A stretch of DNA of 6,058 nucleotides from DASZZY01 sp036260395 (GCA_036260395.1 DASZZY010000149.1:1-6058); one strand, 5' to 3'. Positions 1 through 6,058 are shown, numbered from the stretch's first letter. Notes: a model not told the origin generated them from the sequence alone. A program made the numbers and translations.

Positions 1-293
1 GTCTGGAACCCGAGGCCCGTCCCGACCTCGAGGACGCGCTCGCCGCCGGACATGTGCAGGGCGGCGACCATCTGGCCGATCAGCGACGGTTGGGTCGTCA
101 CCTGGCCCCGGGCGATGGGGATCGGCCGGTCCCGGGCGGCCTCCGCCGACCACTCCGGGGGGACGAAGCGCTCGCGCGGCACGCGCCGGAAGGCCTCGAG
201 CACCCGCTCGTCGTGCACGCCCTGTGCTCGCAGCGCCTCGACGAGCATCGACGCGCCCCCGGGAGCTCGGCCACCGGCGGAAGGATCGGCCAT
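1..293 (-). CDS. pcm: Protein-L-isoaspartate O-methyltransferase, N-terminal part (cut by window edge)
   Basis: This family transfers a methyl group from S-adenosylmethionine to abnormal L-isoaspartyl residues in damaged proteins, which starts their repair in the cytoplasm. The reverse strand from the ATG at 293 reads without a stop to base 1, giving 97 full codons. The family pattern is clear. A leading helix has LRAQGV (residues 21-26), followed by VPRERFVP (38-45), the TTQPSLIGQM segment (66-75) that corresponds to the S/TQP-containing segment of E. coli Pcm, and the SAM-binding motif I VLEVGTGLGFQ (87-97). The rest of the Rossmann-like methyltransferase domain, about 110 residues by comparison with the roughly 208-residue E. 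coli enzyme, lies outside the window. An internal ATG at residue 16 (bases 246-248) could also be the start, since E. coli Pcm begins about there. I prefer the upstream ATG because a G-rich stretch (GGGGTGG) lies just before it, but this is weak. It is transcribed divergently from the epimerase gene. Confidence 0.9.
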   Translation of the reverse strand, partial: MADPSAGGRAPGGASMLVEALRAQGVHDERVLEAFRRVPRERFVPPEWSAEAARDRPIPIARGQVTTQPSLIGQMVAALHMSGGERVLEVGTGLGFQ

Positions 294-386
294 CCACCCC
301 AGAGCGTGCCACAGCGGGCCCCGGCGCTACGGCCGCCCCCGGCGGGGTATGTACCTCCCGTCGACCGAGCGGCGGAGGTGTCCTCG
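294..386. promoter_or_regulatory. Divergent intergenic region, probable site of two promoters
   Basis: This 93-bp gap lies between the divergent pcm and epimerase genes, so promoters for both are expected here. On the plus strand the only AT-richer patch is TATGTA at 348-353, about 35 bases before the epimerase ATG, which weakly resembles an actinobacterial -10 box. I see no matching -35 box and no clear operator palindrome. The location is inferred from gene orientation; the actual promoter elements are not resolved. Confidence 0.35.
374..379 (+). promoter_or_regulatory. Ribosome-binding site that sets the epimerase start
   Basis: GGAGGT lies 7 bases before the ATG at 387. It decides the start, because the same reading frame stays open upstream to about base 54, where it overlaps the opposite-strand pcm gene and has no recognisable protein content. 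Confidence 0.8.
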
Positions 387-1442
387 ATGAAGGTGGTCAT
401 CATCGGAGCAACCGGGAACGTCGGGACCAGCCTGGTGGAGTCGCTGGCCCGTGAGCCGGACGTGAGCTCGATCGTCGGGCTCGCCCGCCGCCTGCCGAAG
501 TGGAAGCAGCCCAAGACGACGTGGGTCGCGGCGGACATCGCGGAGGACGACCTCGTGGAGCACCTCCGCGGCGCCGACGTGGCCGTCCACCTGGCATGGA
601 TCTTCCAGCCCACGCACGACCCGCTGGAGACGTGGAAGCACAACGTCCTCGGGAGCATCCGGGTCTTCGACGCCGTGGCGGCCGCCGGGGTGCCGGCGCT
701 CGTGTACGCGTCGTCGGTCGGCGCGTACTCGCCGGGGCCGAAGGACCGGCCCGTCGACGAGTCGTGGCCCACGCACGCGCTCCCCACCGCCGCGTACGGG
801 CGCGAGAAGTCCTACGTCGAGCGCGTCCTGGACCGCTTCGAGCGGGACCACCCGGACGTCCGCCTGGTGCGCCTGCGGCCCGGGTTCATCTTCAAGCGGG
901 AGTCCGCCTCGGAGCAGCGCCGCCTGTTCGCCGGGCCGCTCCTGCCGAACCGGCTGGTGCACCGGCGGCTGATCCCGGTGATCCCCGATCTCCCCGGGCT
1001 GCGGTTCCAGGCCGTCCACTCGGCGGACGCCGCGGAGGCCTACCGGCTCGCGGTGCTCCGGCCCGTCAGCGGGGCGTTCAACGTGGCCGCCGATCCCGTG
1101 CTCGACCCGGGCACGCTCGGCGAGCTGCTCGGGGCCCGGCCGGTTCGCCTCCCGTCCTCTGCGGTGCGAGCCGTCGTCTCGGCCGGCTGGCGCCTGCACC
1201 TCCTCCCATCCAGCCCCACCCTCGTCGACCTGGCGCTCAGCCTCCCGATCATGGACATCACGCGGGCTCGGACCGAGCTCGGGTGGACGCCCCGGCACAG
1301 CTCGCTCGAGGCCATCGGCGAGTTCCTCGAGGGCCTGCGCGTCGGCGCGGGGATGGACACGCCGCCACTGCGGTCCGACGCCGGTGGCAAGCTCCGGGGC
1401 AAGGAGTTCGCCACGGGCGTGGGGCGGCGGGCCGGCACCTGA
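387..1442 (+). CDS. NAD(P)-dependent epimerase/dehydratase (extended SDR family)
   Basis: This 351-residue cytoplasmic enzyme is of the extended short-chain dehydrogenase/reductase type. The family acts on nucleotide sugars, sterols or other alcohol/ketone substrates; the substrate here cannot be read from sequence. An N-terminal Rossmann fold opens with KVVIIGATGNVGT, whose GxxGxxG motif lies at residues 7-13. An Asp at position 50 (AADIAEDD) sits where the adenine ring is usually contacted. The catalytic serine region is YASSVGAYS (107-115), and the Tyr-x3-Lys pair is Y137 and K141. LRPGFIF (163-169) and HSADAAEA (211-218) match the family's later motifs, and LGWTPRHSSLEAI (298-310) is the usual C-terminal helix signature. 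About 40 further residues follow, rich in Gly and basic residues and with no known domain. The start is the ATG 7 bases after GGAGGT. It is the first gene of a tight plus-strand run, with the next start 20 bp downstream. The family assignment is secure; a UDP-glucose 4-epimerase or hydroxysteroid dehydrogenase role cannot be decided. Confidence 0.92.
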   Translation: MKVVIIGATGNVGTSLVESLAREPDVSSIVGLARRLPKWKQPKTTWVAADIAEDDLVEHLRGADVAVHLAWIFQPTHDPLETWKHNVLGSIRVFDAVAAAGVPALVYASSVGAYSPGPKDRPVDESWPTHALPTAAYGREKSYVERVLDRFERDHPDVRLVRLRPGFIFKRESASEQRRLFAGPLLPNRLVHRRLIPVIPDLPGLRFQAVHSADAAEAYRLAVLRPVSGAFNVAADPVLDPGTLGELLGARPVRLPSSAVRAVVSAGWRLHLLPSSPTLVDLALSLPIMDITRARTELGWTPRHSSLEAIGEFLEGLRVGAGMDTPPLRSDAGGKLRGKEFATGVGRRAGT

Positions 1443-1449
1443 AGATCGT

Positions 1450-1455
1450 GGGGGA
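1450..1455 (+). promoter_or_regulatory. Candidate ribosome-binding site for the LLM oxidoreductase
   Basis: GGGGGA lies 7 bases before the GTG at 1463. It favours that start over the in-frame GTG at 1448, which has no purine-rich stretch at a proper distance. It departs from a perfect GGAGG, so the choice is moderate. Confidence 0.45.
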
Positions 1456-1462
1456 CACCGGC

Positions 1463-2380
1463 GTGGCGGGCCTCGACGACGGGCGCGCCCTCGCCGCACG
1501 CCTGGGACCGGTCGGGGTGTGGACGTTCGCGCTCGATCCTCAGCCGGTCCCCCGGGCCCGAGAGGTCGTCGCCGAGCTCGAGGCGCTCGGCTTCCCGGCG
1601 CTCTGGATCCCCGAGGGCCGGGGCAGCAAGGAGGCGCTGAGCCACGCCGCTCTGCTCCTGGAGGCGGGGCGGCGGATCGTCGTGGCCACCGGCATCGCCA
1701 GCATCTGGGCCCGCGACCCCGTGGCCATGGCCAACGGGGCCCGCGCGCTCGAGGAGGCGTTCCCCGGGCGGTTCGTGCTCGGGATGGGCGTCAGCCACCG
1801 GACGTCGGTCGACCGCCGGGGCGCGTTCCGCTACGAGCGCCCCCTGGCCCGGATGGCCCGGTATCTCGAGGACATGGAGGCGGCCCCGTACCCGCGCCGG
1901 GAGGCCCCCGAACGGCCGCCCCGCGTGCTGGCCGCGCTCGGCCCCCGCATGCTCCGCTTGGCCGCGGAACGGACCGCCGGGGCCCACCCGTACTTCGTCC
2001 CGGTGGAGCACACCGCGAGGGCCCGCGCCGCGCTCGGGCCGGACTCCCTGCTGGCCCCCGAACAGGCGGTGGTGCTCGAGGGGGACCCCGCCGCGGCGCG
2101 CGAGGTGGCCCGGGCCTACATGGGCCACTACCTCAAGCTCGAGAACTACGCCCGGAACCTCCTGCGCCTAGGCTGGTCGGACGGGGACCTGGGCGACGGG
2201 GGGAGCGACGCGCTGGTCGACGCCCTGGTGGCCTGGGGCGACGTGGACGCCGTCCGGCGGCGGGTGCAAGAGCACCTGGACGCGGGCGCCGACCACGTCT
2301 CGGTGCAGGTGATCCCGCGCGATCCCCGCAGCTTCCCGCTCCAGGAGCACCGCGAGTTGGCCGGGGCCCTCCTCGCGTAG
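1463..2380 (+). CDS. LLM-class F420-dependent oxidoreductase, MSMEG_4141-like (TIGR03620 type)
   Basis: This 305-residue protein belongs to the bacterial luciferase-like (TIM-barrel) superfamily, in the branch that uses deazaflavin F420 rather than FMN. The substrate is unknown. The sequence strongly resembles what I recall of the TIGR03620 family. The marks are LGPVGVW near the N-terminus (14-20), ALGFPALWIPEG (41-52), KEALSHAALLLEA (56-68), IVVATGIASIWARDP (72-86), PGRFVLGMGVSH (101-112) with the typical luciferase-family GxGxS/P loop, RVLAALGPRML (154-164), GAHPYFVPVEHTARAR (173-188) and LVDALVAWGD (251-260). Its length suits this subgroup, which is shorter than full luciferases. Starts at GTG 1448 (310 residues) or GTG 1463 are possible; I chose 1463 for its upstream GGGGGA. 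It begins 20 bp after the epimerase stop, so co-transcription is likely. F420 use is inferred from the family; no cofactor-binding residue was tested. Confidence 0.9.
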   Translation: MAGLDDGRALAARLGPVGVWTFALDPQPVPRAREVVAELEALGFPALWIPEGRGSKEALSHAALLLEAGRRIVVATGIASIWARDPVAMANGARALEEAFPGRFVLGMGVSHRTSVDRRGAFRYERPLARMARYLEDMEAAPYPRREAPERPPRVLAALGPRMLRLAAERTAGAHPYFVPVEHTARARAALGPDSLLAPEQAVVLEGDPAAAREVARAYMGHYLKLENYARNLLRLGWSDGDLGDGGSDALVDALVAWGDVDAVRRRVQEHLDAGADHVSVQVIPRDPRSFPLQEHRELAGALLA

Positions 2381-2412
2381 GGGTCGGGGTGGCGAGGACG
2401 GCCGCGGATGGT

Positions 2413-2417
2413 GGAGG
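2413..2417 (+). promoter_or_regulatory. Ribosome-binding site for the class V aminotransferase
   Basis: GGAGG lies 10 bases before the ATG at 2428, a slightly long but usable spacing. It supports that start over reading further upstream in the same frame, which only overlaps the LLM gene. Confidence 0.6.
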
Positions 2418-2427
2418 CTTGGCCGCG

Positions 2428-3699
2428 ATGGGCGCCCCCTTCGACGTCGCCGCGGTCCGCGAGCGCTTCCCGGCGCTGCGGCGGACGATGGACGGGCGCC
2501 CGTGCGTGTTCGCCGACGCCCCCGGCGGCACCCAGGTCCCCGAGGCCGTAGCCCGCGCGATGGCCGCCCACCTCCTGGAGCGGAACGCCAACGTCGGCGG
2601 AACCTTCCCCACGAGCCGCGAGGCCGGCGCCGACGTCGAGGCCGGGCGCACCGCGGCGGCGGATCTCCTCGGCGCCGACCCGGACGAGATCGTGTTCGGG
2701 CCCAACATGACCACGCTGGCGTTCGCCCTGTCCCGGTCGCTGGCCCGCCGGCTCCGCGAGGGCGACGAGGTGGTGGTCACCCGCCTCGACCACGACGCCA
2801 ACATCGCGCCGTGGGTGGCGGCGGCCGAGGACCGTGGAGCGCGGGTCCGGTGGGTCGACGTCCGGGAGGAGGACTGCACGCTCGACCTCGGCTCGCTGGA
2901 GCGCGCCCTCGGGGAGCGGACCAGGATCGTGGCGTTCACGATGGCGTCGAACGCCGTGGGGACGATCACCGCGGCGGCGGAGGTCGTCCGGGCGGCCCGC
3001 GGGACCGACGCGGTCGTCATCGCCGACGCCGTCCACCTTGCCCAGCACCGCGTCCTCGACGTCCGGGCCCTGGGCGCCGACATCGCCTTCTGCTCGCCGT
3101 ACAAGATCTTCGGGCCACACCTCGGCGTGATGTACGCCCGCCGCGAGCTGCTGGCCACGTGGACGCCGTACAAGGTGCGCCCGGCACCCGGCGACCCGCC
3201 CGAGAGCTGGGAGACCGGCACCCAGAACCACGAGGCGCTGGTCGGGCTGGCCGCGGCCGTCGACTACCTGGCGGGGATCGGCCGCACGTCCGTCGGCCCG
3301 GGCGCCGGGGGGCGGCGGGCCGCCGTGGTGGCGGGCATGGAGGCCATCGCCGCCTACGAGGCCACGCTGTCGAGGCGCTTCCTGGAGGGCGCCGCGGCCA
3401 ACGCCGACCTCCGCCTCTACGGCATCGGCGACCCGGACCGCACCGAGGAGCGCACCCCCACCTTCGCCGTCCGGCTCGGCGAGCGGAGCCCCCGCGAGGT
3501 CGCCGAGGAGCTGGCCCGGCGAGGGATCTTCGTCTGGGACGGCAACTACTACGCGCTGGCGATCATGGAGCGGCTCGGCCTCCAGGCCTCCGGCGGTGCG
3601 GTGCGGATCGGGTTCTGCCACTACAACACGGCGGACGAGGTGGACCGCGTCCTCCAGCAGCTCGATCGCCTGGGGGCCGGCCGCCGGGCGGCGTCGTAA
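2428..3699 (+). CDS. Cysteine desulfurase-like class V aminotransferase (TIGR01976 type)
   Basis: This 423-residue protein is a PLP enzyme of fold type I, in the family often labelled cysteine desulfurase-like. VRERFPALRR (10-19) and FADAPGGTQVP (28-38) are the substrate-entry segments. NANVGGTFPTSRE (53-65) is typical of this subfamily. NMTTLAFAL (93-101) binds the PLP phosphate region, and H122 in DHDANIAPW (121-129) is the ring-stacking His. D200 in ADAVHLAQH (199-207) contacts the pyridine nitrogen, and K226 in SPYKIFGPHLG (223-233) is the Schiff-base lysine. The C-terminal domain ends with VRIGFCHYNTADEVDR (392-407). In true SufS/IscS enzymes the catalytic cysteine loop lies about here (RxGHHC in SufS); here the aligned position is His398 and the only cysteine is its neighbour Cys397. 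The gene could therefore be a desulfurase-like lyase or aminotransferase rather than an Fe-S sulfur donor, and no suf or isc genes lie nearby. It starts 47 bp after the LLM stop with GGAGG upstream. Confidence 0.92.
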   Translation: MGAPFDVAAVRERFPALRRTMDGRPCVFADAPGGTQVPEAVARAMAAHLLERNANVGGTFPTSREAGADVEAGRTAAADLLGADPDEIVFGPNMTTLAFALSRSLARRLREGDEVVVTRLDHDANIAPWVAAAEDRGARVRWVDVREEDCTLDLGSLERALGERTRIVAFTMASNAVGTITAAAEVVRAARGTDAVVIADAVHLAQHRVLDVRALGADIAFCSPYKIFGPHLGVMYARRELLATWTPYKVRPAPGDPPESWETGTQNHEALVGLAAAVDYLAGIGRTSVGPGAGGRRAAVVAGMEAIAAYEATLSRRFLEGAAANADLRLYGIGDPDRTEERTPTFAVRLGERSPREVAEELARRGIFVWDGNYYALAIMERLGLQASGGAVRIGFCHYNTADEVDRVLQQLDRLGAGRRAAS

Positions 3700-3731
3700 C
3701 CATCCGCCCCTCCGGCCCGGTCGAACCCCCC

Positions 3732-4517
3732 GTGCTCCTCGAGGACAAGCGGCTCCTCATCACGGGCGTCCTCACCCCCCAGAGCATCGCGTTCGCCGTG
3801 GCCCGCGCCGCGCAGGAGGAGGGCGCCGAGCTGGTGCTCACGGGGTTCGGCCGGGGGCTCTCCGTCACCGAGCGGAGCGCCCGGCGGCTCCCGCGCCCCC
3901 CGGACGTCCTGGAGATGGACGTGAACGACGAGGCGCAGATCCGCGCCGTGGCCGACGACCTCGACCGGCGGTGGGACCGGCTGGACGGGATCCTGCACGC
4001 TATCGCCTTCGCCCCCGAGGACGCGCTGGGGGGCAACTTCCTGCGGACCGGGTGGGAGAGCGCCGCGACGGCCCTCCGGACCAGCGCCTACTCGCTGAAG
4101 GGGCTGGTGGCCGGCATGGCCCCCCTGCTGGAGCGTCGCGGGGGGAGCGTGGTGGCCCTGGACTTCGACGCCACGGTGGCCTGGCCCGCGTACGACTGGA
4201 TGGGCGTGGCGAAGGCGGCCCTCGAGTCCGTCACCCGCTACCTGGCCAGGGATCTGGGGCGGGCCGGGATCCGAGTGAACTGCGTGGCGGCCGGCCCGCT
4301 CCGCACGGTGGCGGCCAAGGGGATCCCCGGGTTCGACCGGTTCATCGACGCCTGGCCGCGGCGAGCCCCGCTCGGGTGGGACCCCACGGATCCGGGGCCC
4401 GTGGCCGACACTGTGATGTTCCTGCTTTCGGACCGAGCCCGGGGCATCACCGGTGAGATCGTCCACGTCGACGGCGGCTACCACGCGATGGGGGCGGACC
4501 TGCCGGAAGGCCCGTAA
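3732..4517 (+). CDS. fabI: Enoyl-[acyl-carrier-protein] reductase (NADH), FabI/InhA type
   Basis: This enzyme carries out the last step of each fatty-acid synthesis type II cycle, reducing trans-2-enoyl-ACP with NADH in the cytoplasm. The 261-residue protein has the divergent SDR nucleotide motif GVLTPQSIA (12-20), DV at 63-64 for the adenine, HAIAFAP (89-95), and the catalytic pair Y154 and K161 in PAYDWMGVAK (152-161), the Tyr-x6-Lys typical of FabI. GPLRT (188-192) contacts the nicotinamide region, and ITGEIVHVDGGYHAM (239-253) ends the fold. F145 replaces the second Tyr of E. coli FabI, as in mycobacterial InhA (Phe149). The loop between RT and RAP is about ten residues shorter than InhA's, so substrates are probably of normal chain length. 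The first usable start is GTG 3732, giving MLLEDKRLLITG, a normal family N-terminus. There is no Shine-Dalgarno before it, and it lies 32 bp after the aminotransferase stop, so translational coupling is possible. No fabG accompanies it. Confidence 0.95.
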   Translation: MLLEDKRLLITGVLTPQSIAFAVARAAQEEGAELVLTGFGRGLSVTERSARRLPRPPDVLEMDVNDEAQIRAVADDLDRRWDRLDGILHAIAFAPEDALGGNFLRTGWESAATALRTSAYSLKGLVAGMAPLLERRGGSVVALDFDATVAWPAYDWMGVAKAALESVTRYLARDLGRAGIRVNCVAAGPLRTVAAKGIPGFDRFIDAWPRRAPLGWDPTDPGPVADTVMFLLSDRARGITGEIVHVDGGYHAMGADLPEGP

Positions 4518-4522
4518 CGGGC
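4510..4522 (+). other. Short hairpin over the fabI stop codon
   Basis: GCCCG and CGGGC form a perfect 5-bp inverted repeat with the TAA stop as its three-base loop. No T-run follows, so this is not a convincing intrinsic terminator. In DNA this GC-rich such short repeats arise by chance. Confidence 0.2.
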
Positions 4523-4583
4523 AGGAATCCGCGCCGCGGGCGTCGAAGTAGGTGGCGATCCCTTTCGAAGGAAGGAGCCCGGC

Positions 4584-6035
4584 ATGCGTAGATGGACCTT
4601 GCCCGCGGTGGCGCTCGCGGTCGTGCTCGTGATCCCCGCCGGCGTGGCGGCCCACCCGGACGACGACCTCCCGGTGGACACCCACGCGGCGCGGGACGCG
4701 GCGCGCGATGCGACCGCGGCGAGCCACCCCGAGAGCCCGGACGAGCACTCGGAGAACATGAGGCTGATTGGCAGCCTCCCATACGAGCGCGGAAGCGACC
4801 TGGCCTTCTGGGGCAAGACGGCCATCGCCGGCGTGTACGGCAACTCGCCGACCAGCAACCCGGGGGGCTTCCGGCTGATCGACATCTCCGACCCCGCCGA
4901 CCCGACGCAGATCGGGCGGTTCGAGTGCCACGGGCCCCAGTCCGACGTCTCGATCTGGCAGGACCTCGCGTTCGTCTCCGTCGACTCGCCTCGCGCCGGC
5001 CACAGCTGCAGCACGGAGGACACCGCCGCGGGCTCGGCATTCGAGGGCATCCGGATCGTCAACATCGAGGATCCGGCGGAGCCCAGCCAGATCACGACCG
5101 TCAATACGGACTGCGGGTCGCACACCCACACGCTCCTGCCCGACCTGGCGCACGAGAACGACGCGGGCGAGCGTGACCCGAGGCTCCTGATCTACGTACA
5201 GTCCTACCCGCTGGGGGCCCCGACGGCGAGCTGCAACGTCGTGAGCCACCGCAAGATCTCCGTGGTCGAGGTGCCGCTGAACCACCCGGAGGACGCCCAG
5301 GTGGTCTCCACGCCGAGCGTGTCGCCGGCGATCGGCTGCCACGACGTCACGGTCTTTCCGACCAAGGACCTGGCCGCCGCCGCCTGCATCACCGAGTCGC
5401 AGACGTGGGACATCTCGGACCCGGAGAACCCGGTGATCCTGTCCCACATCTACAACCCGCTCATCAACATCCACCACTCCACGACGTTCGACTTCGAGGC
5501 CGAGACGCTGGTGATCGGCGACGAGCTGGGTGGGGCGGCCGCGAGCCCGGGCTGCCTGAGCGGCGGACAGCTCCCCACCGGCTCGCTGTGGTTCTACGAC
5601 GTCACGAATCCTGCGGCGCCCGTGGAGCAGGGCTTCTTCACGCTGCCGCAGAACGAGGAGCCCACCGACATCTGCACGGCGCACAACTTCAACACGATCC
5701 CGCTTCGCAACGACCGGGACATCCTGGTCTCGGCCTGGTACAGCGGCGGGACGACGGTGGTCGACTACACCGACCCGACGAACCCCGAGCAGATCGGCTT
5801 CTACGAGCCGGAGGCGAACGAGGCGACCGGCCAGCAGGAGGCGGAATACTGGTCGAACTACTGGTACAACGGGTCCATCTACGGGAACAACTTCTTCAGC
5901 AATCGGGGGTTCGAGGTCCTGAAGCTCGAGGAGCGCGACATCCTTCGGGCGGAGCAGCGAGTGCCGTTCCTCAACCCCCAGACGCAGCTCCCGCCGCCTG
6001 GCCGGCGGCAGGGCGCGGCCTCAGCCAGGCGATAG
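4584..6035 (+). CDS. Secreted LVIVD-repeat beta-propeller protein
   Basis: This 483-residue exported protein has no known reaction. Residues 1-23 form a signal peptide: RR at 2-3, a hydrophobic core (6-18) and a likely cut after VAA (21-23). An acidic, Ala/His-rich linker follows to about residue 58. The rest is built of repeats with the LVIVD pattern, each ending in a strand of the form (G)xxxxDxxDPxxP: FRLIDISDPADPTQIG (96-111), IRIVNIEDPAEPSQI (156-170), SQTWDISDPENPVI (272-285), LWFYDVTNPAAPVEQG (335-350) and TVVDYTDPTNPEQIG (391-405). More divergent units lie near 224-243 and 422-447. I count about seven blades. Eight cysteines (115, 142, 177, 217, 252, 268, 324, 364) suit disulfides outside the cytoplasm. 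There is no C-terminal membrane anchor or LPxTG signal. The ATG follows AAGGAG (4572-4577) by 6 bases, the strongest ribosome-binding site here. It starts 66 bp after fabI and may be a separate unit. Confidence 0.88.
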   Translation: MRRWTLPAVALAVVLVIPAGVAAHPDDDLPVDTHAARDAARDATAASHPESPDEHSENMRLIGSLPYERGSDLAFWGKTAIAGVYGNSPTSNPGGFRLIDISDPADPTQIGRFECHGPQSDVSIWQDLAFVSVDSPRAGHSCSTEDTAAGSAFEGIRIVNIEDPAEPSQITTVNTDCGSHTHTLLPDLAHENDAGERDPRLLIYVQSYPLGAPTASCNVVSHRKISVVEVPLNHPEDAQVVSTPSVSPAIGCHDVTVFPTKDLAAAACITESQTWDISDPENPVILSHIYNPLINIHHSTTFDFEAETLVIGDELGGAAASPGCLSGGQLPTGSLWFYDVTNPAAPVEQGFFTLPQNEEPTDICTAHNFNTIPLRNDRDILVSAWYSGGTTVVDYTDPTNPEQIGFYEPEANEATGQQEAEYWSNYWYNGSIYGNNFFSNRGFEVLKLEERDILRAEQRVPFLNPQTQLPPPGRRQGAASARR

Positions 6036-6058
6036 GACGTCCGCGAGGGGCCGGGGCG

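Noticed and set aside
54..386. Upstream extension of the epimerase reading frame
   Set aside because: It overlaps pcm on the opposite strand and shows no domain. A good ribosome-binding site marks the ATG at 387, directly before the Rossmann motif.
327..1499. 390-codon open frame on the minus strand opposite the epimerase
   Set aside because: Arg/Gly/Pro/Asp/His-rich translation with no motif, a shadow of GC-rich coding DNA; the plus-strand frame has clear SDR motifs.
1040..2128. 362-codon open frame on the minus strand opposite the LLM gene
   Set aside because: No family motif and biased composition; it overlaps two supported genes.
2146..3621. 491-codon open frame on the minus strand opposite the aminotransferase
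   Set aside because: Low-complexity antisense translation; the plus strand encodes a complete PLP enzyme with all core motifs.
4518..4583. Possible terminator or operator between fabI and the propeller gene
   Set aside because: Only a 5-bp hairpin and a TTCGAA core are visible, with no T-run and no extended symmetry. This is too weak to call.
3621..5684. 687-codon open frame on the minus strand across fabI and the propeller gene
   Set aside because: It covers two well-supported plus-strand genes. Its composition (Arg, Gly, Val, Asp, His) is that of an antisense shadow and no domain is visible.
6036..6058. Possible start of another gene at the right edge
   Set aside because: Only 23 bases remain after the propeller stop, with no start codon or motif to judge.
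1..6058. Mobile element, CRISPR array, tRNA, toxin-antitoxin or defence system
   Set aside because: I looked for direct or inverted repeats, spacer periodicity, tRNA-like arms and short overlapping gene pairs and saw none; every substantial stretch is explained by housekeeping-type genes.

Overview
This is a very GC-rich window with strong G/C wobble bias. The gene content points to an actinobacterium (Actinomycetota), perhaps an uncultured lineage: an F420-type luciferase-like oxidoreductase of the MSMEG_4141 kind, an enoyl-ACP reductase with InhA-like features, and an actinobacterial-type NAD-dependent epimerase. The taxon is inferred from family resemblance recalled from memory, not from a search.

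Layout. Bases 1-293 (minus strand) hold the N-terminal half of protein-L-isoaspartate O-methyltransferase, cut by the left edge. A 93-bp divergent gap (294-386) separates it from a run of five plus-strand genes: an NAD(P)-dependent epimerase/dehydratase (387-1442), an LLM-class F420-dependent oxidoreductase (1463-2380), a cysteine-desulfurase-like class V aminotransferase (2428-3699), an enoyl-ACP reductase FabI (3732-4517), and a secreted LVIVD-repeat beta-propeller protein (4584-6035). The last 23 bases hold no recognisable gene.

How the genes may work together. The first four plus-strand genes are separated by only 20, 47 and 32 bp, and I see no convincing terminator between them, so they could be one transcription unit. 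Three of them are nucleotide- or flavin-cofactor redox enzymes (NAD(P), F420, NADH) and one is a PLP enzyme. Only FabI has a certain pathway, fatty-acid synthesis type II. The propeller gene has its own strong ribosome-binding site after a 66-bp gap and encodes an exported protein, so it may be a separate unit.

I found no mobile element, CRISPR array, RNA gene or clear novel multi-gene system. The most interesting points are at residue level: a ladder of equivalent His/Ser positions in the propeller, a FabI with InhA-like catalytic residues but a short FabI-type substrate loop and unusual residues at known drug-resistance positions, and a desulfurase-like enzyme whose only nearby cysteine is one position off the catalytic site.
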